Positions 1 to 10,620 of a stretch of 64,000 nt of DNA are shown piece by piece. A program made the translations under genes and the position numbers. This DNA comes from Apoderus coryli (taxonomy: Eukaryota > Arthropoda > Insecta > Coleoptera > Attelabidae): NCBI GenBank assembly GCA_911728435.2, contig OU452199.1, positions 42,605,253 to 42,669,252 of the forward strand, in the 5' to 3' direction. Numbering within the stretch: the stretch's first letter is position 1; the number at the start of each line of letters is the position of its first letter. The notes under the pieces are model-generated. The model made no database searches. It saw only the letters and a list, made by a program, of their open reading frames with translations, and had not been told where the DNA came from.

Positions 1-8
1 TAATTTGT

Positions 9-388
9 TTGTATAGTTTATCCGAAGTTAATTTAAAATATATAAATTTAACGATTCTACCGGGGCTATCCGTTCCCATGCCTCTTTACATTATAAAAGG
101 GCATCGAATAATAGGTCATGCCTGCCAAAGGATACCGACAGTAATAAAAATAACTACAGTGACTGGAAAAAGTATTGGGTTAATGATTAATCGAAAAGAA
201 AAAGGATTAGAGTTTGTAAATAAATATATGAATGAAACAAATAATTTTTGGCAACGTGTTATTTTCACAGAATAATCTAAATATAATCGGATGGACATCA
301 TATGGTATGGCGAAGACTTAATGTGGAATTTAAACAACAAAATTTATGTCCGACAGTAAAACACGGTGGCAGAATATTGTAACCATGA
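9..388 (+). pseudogene. Tc1-like transposase relic
   Basis: Degenerate middle part of a Tc1/mariner-superfamily transposase, the cut-and-paste enzyme that acts on terminal inverted repeats. The readable part has RKEKGLEFVNKYMNETNNFW followed by a stop where Tc1 enzymes have the D/E-S-K block after 'W..V..T'. In another frame WRRLNVEFKQQNLCPTVKHGG matches the family pattern 'VWR..NE.......PTVKHGGG'. The N-terminal paired-like DNA-binding domain and the last catalytic acidic residue are not visible. At least one frameshift and stops show that it is dead. Family assignment rests on motif recognition. Confidence 0.6.
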
Positions 389-469
389 TTTGCTCAATAG
401 TTTTTCTTAGATTAATAAAATGAATAAATCTCTGATTTTTTCGTCTATTCGTATACCTTTGGGTTAGGA

Positions 470-597
470 TTAAATACCAGACTCTCTGCCTCCTAACTCT
501 TTTTGCAAATAAGTTTAAGACTAAATATTGTATAAATTATAAAATTTTGTATTGTTTTCTATTTTTTGCAAATAAACGGAATTATTATTATTATATT
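470..597 (+). repeat. LINE 3'-end remnant with (ATT)n tail
   Basis: The stretch ends in GCAAATAAACGG followed by an ATT-repeat run. The same arrangement (GCAAATAAA then ATT repeats) closes the LINE that ends at 57628, so this looks like the 3' UTR and tail of a similar non-LTR element. Its coding part is missing. Confidence 0.4.
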
Positions 598-625
598 TAG
601 TTGTTGTTTTTTATATCATTCTAAA

Positions 626-1908
626 TTAAAATTAGGAAGACTATACACGGGGTCCAGGACTGCGAGACATCGTCGAATCTATTTCTCTATAGAAACGAAG
701 AACTTTCCATCGAGTTGGAGGCGAGCGAATGTTATTCCTATCCCTAAGTGCAGGAATCCGTCGGCTTTGAAGGATCTAAGACCTATTAGTATACTTCCTG
801 CTATCCCCAAGGTATATGAGAGAATTTTGCACGATCAAATGAGGAAATACATTTATGAGCATGGCTTGCTCCCGGAAGTCCAGTCAGGTTTTCGTAGGGG
901 ACACAGTTGTTCAACGGCCTTGTTGAATGTTGGATGATGCTCTGCTTGCGGCTGATCATGGTCGGCTAACAGCCTTGGTACTGTTGGATATTTCTAAAGC
1001 ATTTGATCGGGTCGATGACGATTTAATTTAATTGGCGATAATGTATTATCTTGGCTTTGGAGAGTCTGCTTTGGCATTGCTTGGTTCCTATCTTCATGAT
1101 AGATATCAGGCTGTAGTTTTGGATGGCAAGGTCTCGCAGAGCAGGATATTGAAGTGTGGTGTGCCTCAGGGTTCGATTCTTGTGCCAATGCTGTTCCCCT
1201 TGTATACTTCACAATTTGTGAAGAGATTGAGATATTGCTCAGCTCATTTATATGCTGACGATACTCAAGTATATATGTCCTTTAGGACGACGGATATTGC
1301 TCAAAGTTGTGAGCATGTGAATTACGATTTGCGGAGTCTTGTGGAACTATCTAAGAATCACTGCCTTACTATAAATCCAGACAAGACACAGCTGTTGCTA
1401 TTGAGAACGCATCAGGCCAGAATTGCTGCTTCCACCGTGCTAAAACTTAATCTAGATGGTGTTGATTTGAAATGTAAAACTGTTGTTAAAAGCTTGGGAA
1501 TGTTAATTGACGCTGATTTGCGGTTTAGGGAACATGTAGGTGCCTGCATCAAAAAAGCGTTCTGCAACCTGAAGATGATATACATTCAACGACTTTTATT
1601 GAACCAGTCCACCAAGAAAAGGCTTTGTGATAGTCTGGTTGAGTATGTTTGAGTGACTTGGTAAATCAATTTGATCTTTTCATTGTATTCTCATTTTCAT
1701 ATTTTTTTGTTTTATTTTTATTGGGTATATCTTATATTTTAATTTTTATTTAAGTCATAATTGTTTTTTGTTTTAGTTTCTGATAGGGTTTTGTTTGGTT
1801 TAGATTAGCTAAAGTTGTGAATAGGTTAAGATAGGAGGCTTAGCCTCAACTTTGCCTTTTGTGTAATTAATTTCACACAATAAAGTCATTATTATTATTA
1901 TTATTTTT
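626..1908 (+). pseudogene. CR1/L2/Jockey-group LINE, RT 3' portion
   Basis: 5'-truncated non-LTR retrotransposon. The reverse-transcriptase domain shows SSWRRANVIPIPK, DLRPISILPAIPKVYERIL, GFRRGHSCSTAL, VLLDISKAFDRVDDD, GVPQGSI and the catalytic YADD (1251-1262) in the usual order. The reading frame changes near 937 and there is a stop at about 1027, so the copy is inactive. The endonuclease domain is absent. A 3' UTR of ~220 bp ends in CACACAATAAAG plus an (ATT)n run (1886-1905), the microsatellite-type tail used by this LINE group. A second copy of the family lies on the other strand at 37660-38600 and shares LGFGESA and the 3' UTR words 'ggaggct...gcctt'. Confidence 0.8.
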
Positions 1909-2477
1909 TGGGATTGCAACGAAATTACTGCTATGAATCTGTTTAAAAAATCCCAAATACAAAGCACGATAAGCTTAATCATATTAAACCAAACGGTTTA
2001 TAAATACCAACAAATTACACTTCAGCAATGAAGGCGTTCATATAAACAAAGCAAAGAGAATATACACCTCATAATAATAACAACTAACAATAGTAGTAAT
2101 AATAACAGAAGCAGGTGTATAAGAAGTTGTAGTTATTTTAGTTAGTGTTCTTGCACTAAATACAGTGAACAATATTCATTTATTATAATTGATATAGTGA
2201 ACCACCTTATACTCGGTCGTATATGTAGAAGCAGCAGTGAATATCTTAATTAAAGTGGATCCGGAGCTTAATCGCGGATCGTAAACCTTCTCTTGTGGGT
2301 TATATTTTGCGGAAACAAGCTGTTTTGACTTCGAGCGTGTTGTTAATGATTTTACGTTTAAATATACACAGCAGTGGTGAACTATTCGCACTTGCCTCGA
2401 TTGTGATGAAGTGTTTCAGAAAAATACCAACAAAGATAATTCGGAAGAGTTGAAGTTATCTGACAACAATGTATAAT
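1909..2477. other. Unassigned AT-rich sequence
   Basis: Only short open frames are present. A 71-codon minus-strand frame (2176-2391) resembles nothing I recognise. No TIR, tail or conserved domain is visible. Confidence 0.4.
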
Positions 2478-2806
2478 AATTGTTTTTTTTTTAATTTTAT
2501 GAAAATATTTTCAAAACCGTGATTTATTACACCAATTGTGCAAAAAACACTAATAAACTTTGTTCTCAAAGTGGTTAATTTCATAGCTACTATTAAATTA
2601 ATAAAATTAAAAAAAAAAACAAGGAAATCAAAATCATTAAAAATGTTATTTTTGATATACCCTGTATAGTAATCGTAAATTTCGCACTCGAAATTGTAGT
2701 TTTGACACAAGCAGACGTTTTTATAAAGAATGACTTTTTCTTCTAAATCTACAAATAAAGAAGATTTTGCTCTTCCAAACTCTATCCGTGGACACATTGT
2801 ATATGA
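2478..2806. repeat. Dispersed AT-rich repeat, copy 1
   Basis: About 330 bp that recur in the same orientation at 6506-6826 with roughly 90% identity judged by eye. It contains an internal GATATACCCTGTATA motif, a CAGGGTAT-type transposon terminus, followed by 'gtaatcgtaaattt'. A minus-strand open frame across it (2456-2962) is broken in the other copy and looks accidental. An inverted partial copy of the CAGGGTAT end lies at 3602-3627 and continues at ~4095-4113. Confidence 0.65.
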
Positions 2807-3598
2807 AAGTATTTTGTGGAGTAGATGCCTTGCATTTATGAATCCATCCCGCCCCGCGTCATAATAATTACTTAAAAAAAAAAAAAGAAAATTACATAGT
2901 TTTTCAAATCCAAAAAATATATAATTTATATAGGGTTGTATTTGAAATAAGTTCACACTCATTTCCGGTATAATCGGAAGTACTAGATTCTTGAAAACAT
3001 TTTAGCCGAATTGGACTCATCGACCTAAGTACTACACCAGATTTTCAGATTGTTCCACAGTGTAGTTTCTCCATAATCGATCGAATCCCTTCCCGGTGGG
3101 ACACCCGGTATATCATGCACTATTTATTAATTTATGATTGTCACTACAATTGTATACACCCCATTCAGTCAACTTAATTTTTCATTAATTCTAGTAAATC
3201 CTCGGAGTGTCGCATCATAATTAATATCCCGCCAATATCCATAAAGCTTTTTAATTAATTTATGGAGTATTTATGAAACACCTATATATAAGCGACCTAT
3301 TCTGTGGATATAGGACGCAATATACTTTGTTATGTCAAAATTTTAGAATCGGGATAGTGTCTGCTGTATATACAACAGGGAGATTTCATCAATACTATGC
3401 GGGGGCCCCATTAAATTATAATGCAATGTCAAAGTGGAGATAATAAATCATCATTAGGAAAAGTGATTGGGTCGATTCATTTTAACGGATTAGTTTTTAA
3501 TTATTTTACCTGATTTATCCTTACAAGCGCATAATTTACGTAAAACTAAAAAACATGAAATATACAGGTTGCTTCACTGCTTAATTTGGTTACGTTTA
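2807..3598. other. Unassigned sequence with a transposon-like terminus
   Basis: No convincing coding frame. The word GGGACACCCGGTATA near 3100-3114 resembles a Tc1/mariner-type inverted-repeat end, but I found no partner that would define an element. Confidence 0.35.
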
Positions 3599-3601
3599 CT
3601 A

Positions 3602-4113
3602 CACAGGGTATATTAAAAATAACATTTTTTCTGTGACGGGAAACAAGTTTGACATATTTACTTTTTTCCCCGGGAAAAAAGTGAGCACTTTTTTCCCGGA
3701 CACATAAGTAACGGTAGATATTTAATTTTAGGAAATTTTATTATACAAAGGTACATTTTCTTTATATATCAAAACTGGCAATAATTTGAGACGCTACTTT
3801 TGCTGCTTGTACTGACTCAGGTAGAGTGTTCGCAATTTTTAAATTAAATTACAGAATGAAATTGACAGATATTTGATTACTTTTTTAAAACTTCAAATTT
3901 CACTTGGATAATTTTCCGACTTTTTTCAATATTAAATCGAAGTTTTTCCCGTCTCAGAAAAAAATAGTGTATCATACACGGGAAAAAAGTTAGATTTTAG
4001 CTCTCGGTTTTTTGTCTCCCTCCGCTGCGCGTCGGGAGACAACACAACCTCGAGCTAAAATCTAGTACTTTTTTCCCTTGTATAATAAATAACTATTTTA
4101 ATGATTTTGATTT
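3602..4113. repeat. Inverted partial copy of the AT-rich repeat, split by a hairpin-rich insert
   Basis: The flanks ACAGGGTATATTAAAAATAA (left) and TTTTAATGATTTTGATTT (right) are adjacent in the reverse complement of the repeats at 2478 and 6506, so roughly 3628-4095 looks inserted. The insert has a perfect 14-bp hairpin (CCGGGAAAAAAGTG, 3670-3683, against 3686-3699). It also has a ~36-bp inverted repeat (3971-4007 against 4051-4086) sharing GGGAAAAAAGT and GATTTTAGCTC. Inside that, GTCTCCC (4014-4020) pairs with GGGAGAC (4034-4040). No coding capacity. The exact ends are uncertain. Confidence 0.5.
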
Positions 4114-4114
4114 T

Positions 4115-6503
4115 TAGCTCTCCATATCATATATGTAATATATGTATATATGGAGACTATTAGTTTCATGAAAAAAAATTTTTTTTTAATTTCACCGGAA
4201 ATACTTCTTTTTGGTCATTTTATACATAAATAAGTAGTTTTAAAAAAATGTCTGTCTGTCTGTCTGTATGCACGAAAACGCAAAAACCGCTTAACAGATT
4301 TTAACCAAATTTGGTACAAAAATACTATTGGACATGGCAAGGAGCTGATTAGATTTTGGGAAACATTGAGCGTAGGCAAAAGGTTTAAAAGAGGGTTCAA
4401 AAATTAAAAAAATTCATAGTTCTTAAACTTATCCGAAATACTGCATAATTTTTTACGCATTTAATTGAATATAACCTAAAATATTAAACATAAAATATTA
4501 GACTACATTGGCGTTCGAAAATAGTGTAAAATGGGGTAAAAAAGATTAAAAAAAAACGTATTTCTTAAAAATAGCAGAAATATTAACTAGTTATTGATAG
4601 TTTTGATAGAATATAACCTATAAAATGTGTCATGAATAACTTACTTTCATAGGCGTTCGTAAATAGTGGAAAAGGGGTCAAAACATAAAAAATATATATT
4701 TCCTAAACTTATTCGAAATATGGAATAATTTTTCATAGTTGTGATACAATATAAGCTAAAAAATATTCCATAAAAGAATTGGTTCACAAAGGCGTTCGAA
4801 AATAGTTTAAAAAAAGGGTCAAAAACGAAAAAAAAAACGTTTCCCAAATATACCAGAAAAATTGGCTAATTATATATTATAGCTTTGATATAAGATAACC
4901 TAAAAAATGCAGCATAAAATTTTTATTCACATAGGCGTTCGTAAATCGTAGAAAAAGGGGTAAAATAAAAAAAAATTAAAATGTAAAAAAATTTATATTT
5001 AACTAGATGAATTGGTGTTAAAAATACACGACAAAAATTAATGTACCATAGGCGTCCGTAAAAATTCTATAAAAGGGTCAGAAAAAATTTGTATCCGTAA
5101 TAACTCAAAAACCACTTAACGGATTTTAACCACATTTGGTACGAAAATACTACAGGATAATTATAGGTGGTGATTAACATTGAGCGTAGGCAACGGGTTT
5201 AAAAGAGGTTTCAAAAATTTAAAAAATCATAGTTCTTAAACTTATCCGAAATATTAAATAATTTTTTATAGTTGTGATAGAATATAACCTAAAAAATGTT
5301 ACATAAAAGAATTAGTTCACACAGGCGTTCGAAAATAGTGTTAAAAAAGGGTCAAAACGAAAAAAAAATGTTTCCCAAATATACCATAAAAATTGGCTAA
5401 TTATATATAGCTTTGATATAAGATAACCTAAAAAATGCAGCATAAAATTTTTATTTACATAGGCGTTCGTAAATAGTAGAAAAAGGGGTAAAATAAAAAA
5501 AATTAAAATGTAAAAATTTTTATATTTAACTAGTTGAGTTGGTGTTAAAAATACACGACAAAAATTAATGTTCCATAGGCGTCTGTGAAAATTCTATAAA
5601 AGGGTCAGAAAAAATTTGTATCCGTGATAACTCAAAAACCACTTAACGGATTTTAACCACATTTGGTACGAAAATACTACAGGCTATTTATAGGTGGTGA
5701 TTAACATTGAGCGTAGGCAAGGGGTTTAAAAGAGGGTTCAAAAATTAAAAAAATTATAGTTCTTAAACTTATCCGAAATATTGAATAATGTTTTATAGGT
5801 GTGATAGAATATAACCTAAAAAATGTTACATAAAAGAATTAGTTCACACAGGCGTTCGAAAATAGTTTTAAAAAAAGAGTCAAAAACGAAAAAAAAAATG
5901 TTTCCCAAATATACCAGAAAAATTAGCTAATTATATATAGCTTTCATATAAGAAAACCTAAAAAATGCAGCATAAAATTTTTATTTACATAGGCGTTCGT
6001 AAATAGTAAAAAAAAGGGGTAAAATGAAAAAAAAATTAAAATGTAAAAAATTTTATATTTAACTAGTTGAATTGGTGTTAAAAATACACGACAAAAATTA
6101 ATGTTCCATAGGCGTCCGTGAAAATTCTATAAAAGGGTCAGGAAAAAATTGTATCCGTGATAACTCAAAAACCACTTAACGGATAACCTACATCATGCAG
6201 CATAACAATTTTGTTTACATAGGCGTTCGTAAATAGTAGAAAAGGGGGCAAAATAAATTTTATAATAAAACTAAAAAAAAATCAATTATTTTGCGTACAA
6301 GAATTTGGCCTAGATCTGAAATATTAAATATCTGCGTATAAATAGTGCCTCCAAAGAGAAGAAAAAGGCACAAAACCCGATACAAAAAAAAAAAATAGCT
6401 GATGTCTAAAACAAAAATTTAGATAAATGACAAAAAGGTCATAAAATTATTACTTTTACACTTAAATATGGAGAGCTATTCGTGCCTCGAGGGCAACAGC
6501 TAG
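4115..6503. mobile_element. Helentron-like (HINE/DINE-1-type) non-autonomous element
   Basis: The left end has TAGCTCTCCATAT (4115-4127) and the right side has its exact reverse complement (6466-6478). That right copy is followed by a small hairpin (TGCC/GGGCA, 6483-6495) and the terminus ACAGCTAG directly before a T. Subterminal inverted repeats, a 3' hairpin, a CTAG end next to T and internal microsatellite plus tandem repeats together match non-autonomous Helentrons. A GTCT microsatellite lies near the left end (4251-4267). There is no Rep/helicase frame, so transposition would need enzymes in trans. A satellite patch that merely gained these ends is the alternative. The 5' boundary is good to a few bases. 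Confidence 0.55.
4360..6300. repeat. Higher-order tandem repeat (~530-bp period, ~135-bp subunits)
   Basis: The core AGGCGTTCG(A/T)AAATAGT, or a close variant, recurs about every 120-145 bp from ~4510 to ~6220. Longer blocks repeat at ~530 bp: ATTGAGCGTAGGCAA near 4368, 5178 and 5706, and CATAAAATTTTTATT near 4914, 5440 and 5972. This gives about three higher-order copies plus partial ones. The array lies wholly inside the Helentron-like element. No coding potential. Confidence 0.8.
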
Positions 6504-6505
6504 TT

Positions 6506-6826
6506 TTGTTTTTTTTTTAATTTTGTGAAAATATTTTCAAAGCCATGATTTAATACACCAATTGTGCAAAAAACACTAATAAACTTTTTTCTCAAAGTGG
6601 TTAATTTCATAGCAACTATTAAAATAATAACATTAAAAAAACAAGAAAATCAAAATCATTAAAAATGTTATTTTTGATATACCCTGTATAGTAATCGTAA
6701 ATTTGGTATTTGAAATTGTAGTTTCGACACAAGCAGACGTTTTTATAAAGAATGACTTTTTCTTCTAAATCTACAAATAAAAAAGTTTTTCCTCTTCCAA
6801 ACTCTATCCGTGGACACATTGTAGAA
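6506..6826. repeat. Dispersed AT-rich repeat, copy 2
   Basis: Direct copy of the 2478-2806 repeat, beginning just after the CTAG end of the Helentron-like element and ending at the shared word GTGGACACATTGTA. The CCCTGTATA motif at 6682-6690 together with the CAGGGTAT end near 3604 could mark a larger TIR-bounded composite. The similarity to copy 1 runs past that motif, so this remains a suggestion. Confidence 0.6.
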
Positions 6827-7164
6827 ACATAAAATTAACATGCACCTCGTATAGACTACCGTACGTAGTTTTAACGAAATTATGTAGAAAATGGCGAGCA
6901 TGCAAAGCTATAGACATACTATACTATAATATGGCTTTGTTAAAGTTCCCACACCCATAGGCGCAACTAGAATATCCCAATGGGGATATTTTGGAAAATA
7001 TAAACTTTAAAATTTGTATTTCTGCTCTCTTAGAACTTAAAGATTTAAAAAAATACTAAACAAAATTATTTTTAATTAAAAAAATAAGTTTTTAATAATT
7101 ACAGATAAAATGTAATCCGATGAAAACGAAACAGGACAAATTTTTGTACTACTTGTTTCTATGG
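6827..7164. other. Unassigned sequence
   Basis: No coding frame, repeat partner or terminus recognised. Confidence 0.4.
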
Positions 7165-8115
7165 GTGAGTGGCGAGGTAAGGGAAACTCTCGATGTTCTG
7201 AAATCTGTCTCCGTTAATTCCAATATGTACTGGGACAGCCACAGTGTTTGGTGCAGGTGTATTTAAGTCCGATATACTCCTGTATGCGTTGTTAAAACCA
7301 TTTGGTTATATTGAAAATCCTCTTCTGTATCAGCTAGGATAACATAATCATCCGCGTATTGAAGCTCGATGACTGATGTAGATACGATGTTCGGCCCAGC
7401 TTGCAGTCTACGAACGTTGAAGAATCCGCCGCCATCAAATCTGTAGACGAACTCTATTCGCCTCGTCAGTTCATCCTTAACCCTAGAGAACTCGCGCTAT
7501 GAAAATTACGGCAGAACTCGCGCATGAGCATTTCTCTCACTATTCATTGTTGTGTATTTTTTTAATTGTGACGAGACAACATTACACTCAAATAATTACG
7601 CATAATTTTTAATGAAGTGCTGCATCTTTTTTGGGATTTTCGGTTTTTTCTTCTTGGGCAAAATCCACAAAATCCAGCTTGATCTTCTGCCGTTACACCT
7701 TAGAGTTCTCTACTTCGCTGTCTTCTGTTGAATGGCATACATATTACTGAAGCTCGATATACTAAGTGTGGTTTTATCAACTGCTTTCATCCTCAGAAAC
7801 ATTTGACAATGTTCAATAATTTCTGTATTGTCTTTATATATTTGGAAAATACAAACGCCAGAACTCGCGCAATGAGAGAATCACTCACAAACCTGCACTT
7901 GATCAACAAACTTCATATTATATCGCAGAACACAGTGTACTGAATTTTGAATTTAACTAATCAGGGGGTGCATCGTGAACACAAAGTCAGCTAGAGAGCG
8001 AGGTAGGCTCATCCAGTGTCTATATCGTGAAGTCTTGCGAGTGCTACAGGGTTAACAAGTTGAATGACCGTTCCTACAAACATCGAAAACAAGGTGCGCT
8101 CTGCATGCGGAAGGT
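7165..8115 (-). pseudogene. Non-LTR reverse transcriptase relic interrupted by a piggyBac MITE
   Basis: Read on the minus strand and across the insertion, the RT pieces are TLFSMFVGTVIQLVKDEL, then IEFVYRFDGGGFFNVRRL, then ELQYADDYVILADTEED with the YADD catalytic box, then INGDRFQNIESFPYLA. These are in RT palm-to-thumb order and match insect LINEs with 'YR.DGGFFNLRRLQA...ELQYADD'. A stop and a frame change occur in the distal part. The upstream GCVLAPTLF box is damaged. The inserted element at 7481-8051 splits the VKDEL-TRRIEF region at a TTAA. It is probably the same broad family as the relic at 14637. Confidence 0.7.
7481..8051. mobile_element. piggyBac-type MITE (571 bp)
   Basis: Flanked by TTAA on both sides (7477-7480 and 8052-8055), the piggyBac target duplication. 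The ends are CCCTAGAGAACTCGCG and, reverse-complemented from the right, CCCTGTAGCACTCGCA, an imperfect ~16-bp inverted repeat starting with the typical CCYT. Subterminal direct repeats CAGAACTCGCGCA occur at 7512-7524 and 7859-7871. There is no transposase frame, so it depends on a piggyBac enzyme in trans. It sits inside an RT frame, so it arrived after that LINE. Confidence 0.8.
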
Positions 8116-8344
8116 CCTGGGTTCTAATTCCAGTTCAGTCAGTTTGTAGCCAAATTTATGGTCGACAGTAAATCAAACAATAATTTTCCCAAATGCAATA
8201 ATGGAAAACGAAGCTATGGAATTTGTGATTAAAGAATCTTTAATTTATTTTCTAAACCAAATAAATGATTAAAAAGTGTTTTTTGTTGCTCATGACCTTG
8301 GGATTATAATTAAATTTGATAAGTTCACAAGGTGGAGAGACAAG

Positions 8345-9482
8345 GCTAAAATAGAATAGGGAACCGCAAGATAGATGCAACATTTCGCAGTCTTTATTGC
8401 CGCTTCTTCAGTTAGACGAGCCAAATTCTGTTCAACTAGTATTTGCTGTGCTCTCTTAGGCAGTTTGGCCTGCCCTCACTTCGACCTGCAGAAGATCTTT
8501 TGTGAATGACTCTAATCTATGAATTGCCCAGCTGTCCCACACTTTTCATAAAGTTGATGATTTCTCTGGGGGCTAAATTCCTTGCCTCGTCGGGTGTTAG
8601 GGTCACCCCTCCAAGGTGTTTTAGCCTTTTGCAGAAAAGTGCTATGCATTCACAGAGCACGTGTTCTGTTGTCTCTGTTGCGTCTTCGCAAAACCGACAA
8701 GTGTCGTCCTCGGTTAGGCCCATTTTTTTGAGATGGTACTTCACTGGGTTGTGCCCCGTAAAAAGGCCAGTAATTCGTCTTAGGTCGCTTCCCTGCGTTG
8801 GCCTCTGAAGGTTTGATAAACCTTTTTGATTGTCTTAGGCCTGGAGTGTTTCTCCAGTAGGACTTAAGTTGTTCCTTTTCCCATCTCCGAAGTTCTTCCT
8901 TCATATGGCTTTTTCTTTCGAAGGCCAAAGATGGGTTCCGGTCCGCAGAACGGAGCGTTTGCGCCCTCTTTTGCAAGTTGGTCCGACGCTTCGTTCCCCT
9001 CTATGCCTTCATATCCTGGCACCCATGTCAGAGTAATCTTTTTTCCTTGAGCTGCCAGTTGCTTTAGGGTCTGTTTGCATTCCCATGCTAGCTTTGACGT
9101 GAAGGTGTAAGACGTCAGTGCTTTTAACGCAACTTGACTGTCTGACATAATGTTGATCTGCCGTTCCGGGATGCAGGCATTCTTGAGCACAAAGATTAAT
9201 AGCGTTGATCTCTGCTTGGAATATAGTGGTACTTTTCCCGAGAGATTCAGAGAGCCTGCAATTATGCCCGTATACTCCCATGCCTGTGTTCCCTTCTATT
9301 CCTTTTGAGCCGTCCGTATACCCGACGGATGTGTTTTCTGGGAATCGTGGTTCCCCATTTAGCTAATTTTGACGGTCTGCAATGACCACTTCAAATGGGA
9401 TTTAAAAATCATGTTTGCTGGCAAAGCGTCCGACGGTTTTCTTCCTGATTTAGGATTCCCATACTCCTCTCTTGACCGTAAG
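8345..9482 (-). pseudogene. LINE 3' part: RNase H domain and CCHC-like tail (copy 1)
   Basis: C-terminal part of a non-LTR polyprotein of the R1/I/Jockey kind that carries RNase H. The RNase H signature is visible in order: a TDGSK-like block, IFQAEINAI, IMSDSQVALKAL and GNEASDQLAKEGA, which supply the acidic residues. Downstream comes MGLTEDDTCRFCEDATET with TTEHVLCEC, the zinc-knuckle-like Cys/His tail typical after RNase H in these LINEs. Several frameshifts split it into overlapping frames of 75-108 codons, so it is dead. A second copy on the opposite strand is at 63425-63837. The RT domain is missing here. Confidence 0.75.
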
Positions 9483-10620
9483 AGGAAATAATAAATAAAT
9501 AGAGTTGTCCATATTTGTATGTCAGTTTTAATTAGAAGGTATTGTGTATCTTTAGTTTCTTCTTGATAAAGAGATTTACGTATTCTACAATTGAATTTTG
9601 GATAAAAGGAATACGACCTTCACCATCGGTCCACGGCCACAAATGTATTTAAATATTTCATTTATAATCCCCCCCCCCCCCTAAAATACCGCTTTCATCA
9701 CGCCCATGCAGACAAGTCGCAAACCCTGTGGATGTTCGTGGTAGTTGAGAGAGGATTCCTGTACGCCGGGAAGGAACAGCGGGAAAAAAATTCATTTTGC
9801 GGTATGTGGCACATACACAGAGCAGGCGACTCCATATAGAACAAAACTATAGGATACGTTATTCGTATTATATTCGATTACCTACAACGTTTGCGCAAAC
9901 AGTTAGAGCGAGTTAGGCAATTTGCATGAGTTATAACTTTTGGTTTTGGTTGAAGTAAATAATGGAAATTTTCGTTGTCGGCTTGGAAAATGTCGACAAT
10001 TTACTGGATTTGCCTTGTGTTGCGTGTTTGGATAAATTTTGAGAGAGGAAGTAAGTGGAACAAATAAATGCAGCTATACGTTATAAGATTATTACTTTGA
10101 GGTTTGAGTTGAACATTTACTTAATTATCAACATCACAGCTTTTATGAAATGAGGAAAGTTCACGATGGCTTTGTTTATCATATACATGGCTGGATTGCT
10201 AAATTGCTAATTTCCTGCTAGTTCAACGTGGAAAAATGATAGAAGTTTTTCCCCTCTTGGTTCTTTATCTACTATCAAACTAGGAAAAACTGCGAGAAAA
10301 TTTGCACTTTTTTCGGGTTTTGACCAATAACTCAAAAAATATACTGTTTTGAAAGAAAGTGTTAGATAGAAAAATAAAGTACAATAAATTCTCTACAAAT
10401 TATCTCTCTCACATTTTTTCGTTCGATAAACCGTTTCGGCGGTACAGAGCCTTGAATTTCGACCTAATTTCCATAGTTGACTATAAAAAACAAAAAACAG
10501 CACAGAACGACATAACGTGTTCGCTAGTAAATGTGTTTATTTGCTTGACATTGTGCTATTAATTAAAGAGTTTATGCTCCTACGTGAACTAATTTGTGTT
10601 TATTTTGATTATTATTCAAG
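9483..10620. other. Unassigned sequence with a C13 run
   Basis: A 13-base C homopolymer lies at 9669-9681. The rest is AT-rich without a domain, tail or terminus I recognise. A 67-codon frame at 10359-10562 has no family resemblance I can name. Confidence 0.4.

Noticed and set aside
2456..2962. 168-codon minus-strand frame as a gene
   Set aside because: It lies in a dispersed repeat, is rich in Phe/Asn from AT bias, and is broken in the second copy at 6506.
8095..8145. tRNA-like or SINE B-box (GGTCCTGGGTTCTAATTCC)
   Set aside because: The T-arm-like word is good, but no A-box, acceptor stem or cloverleaf can be formed. Read on the minus strand the region continues the LINE RT frame (AERTLFSMF).
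9669..9681. C13 run as a functional motif
   Set aside because: A lone homopolymer, likely a slippage or sequencing-prone site without supporting context.
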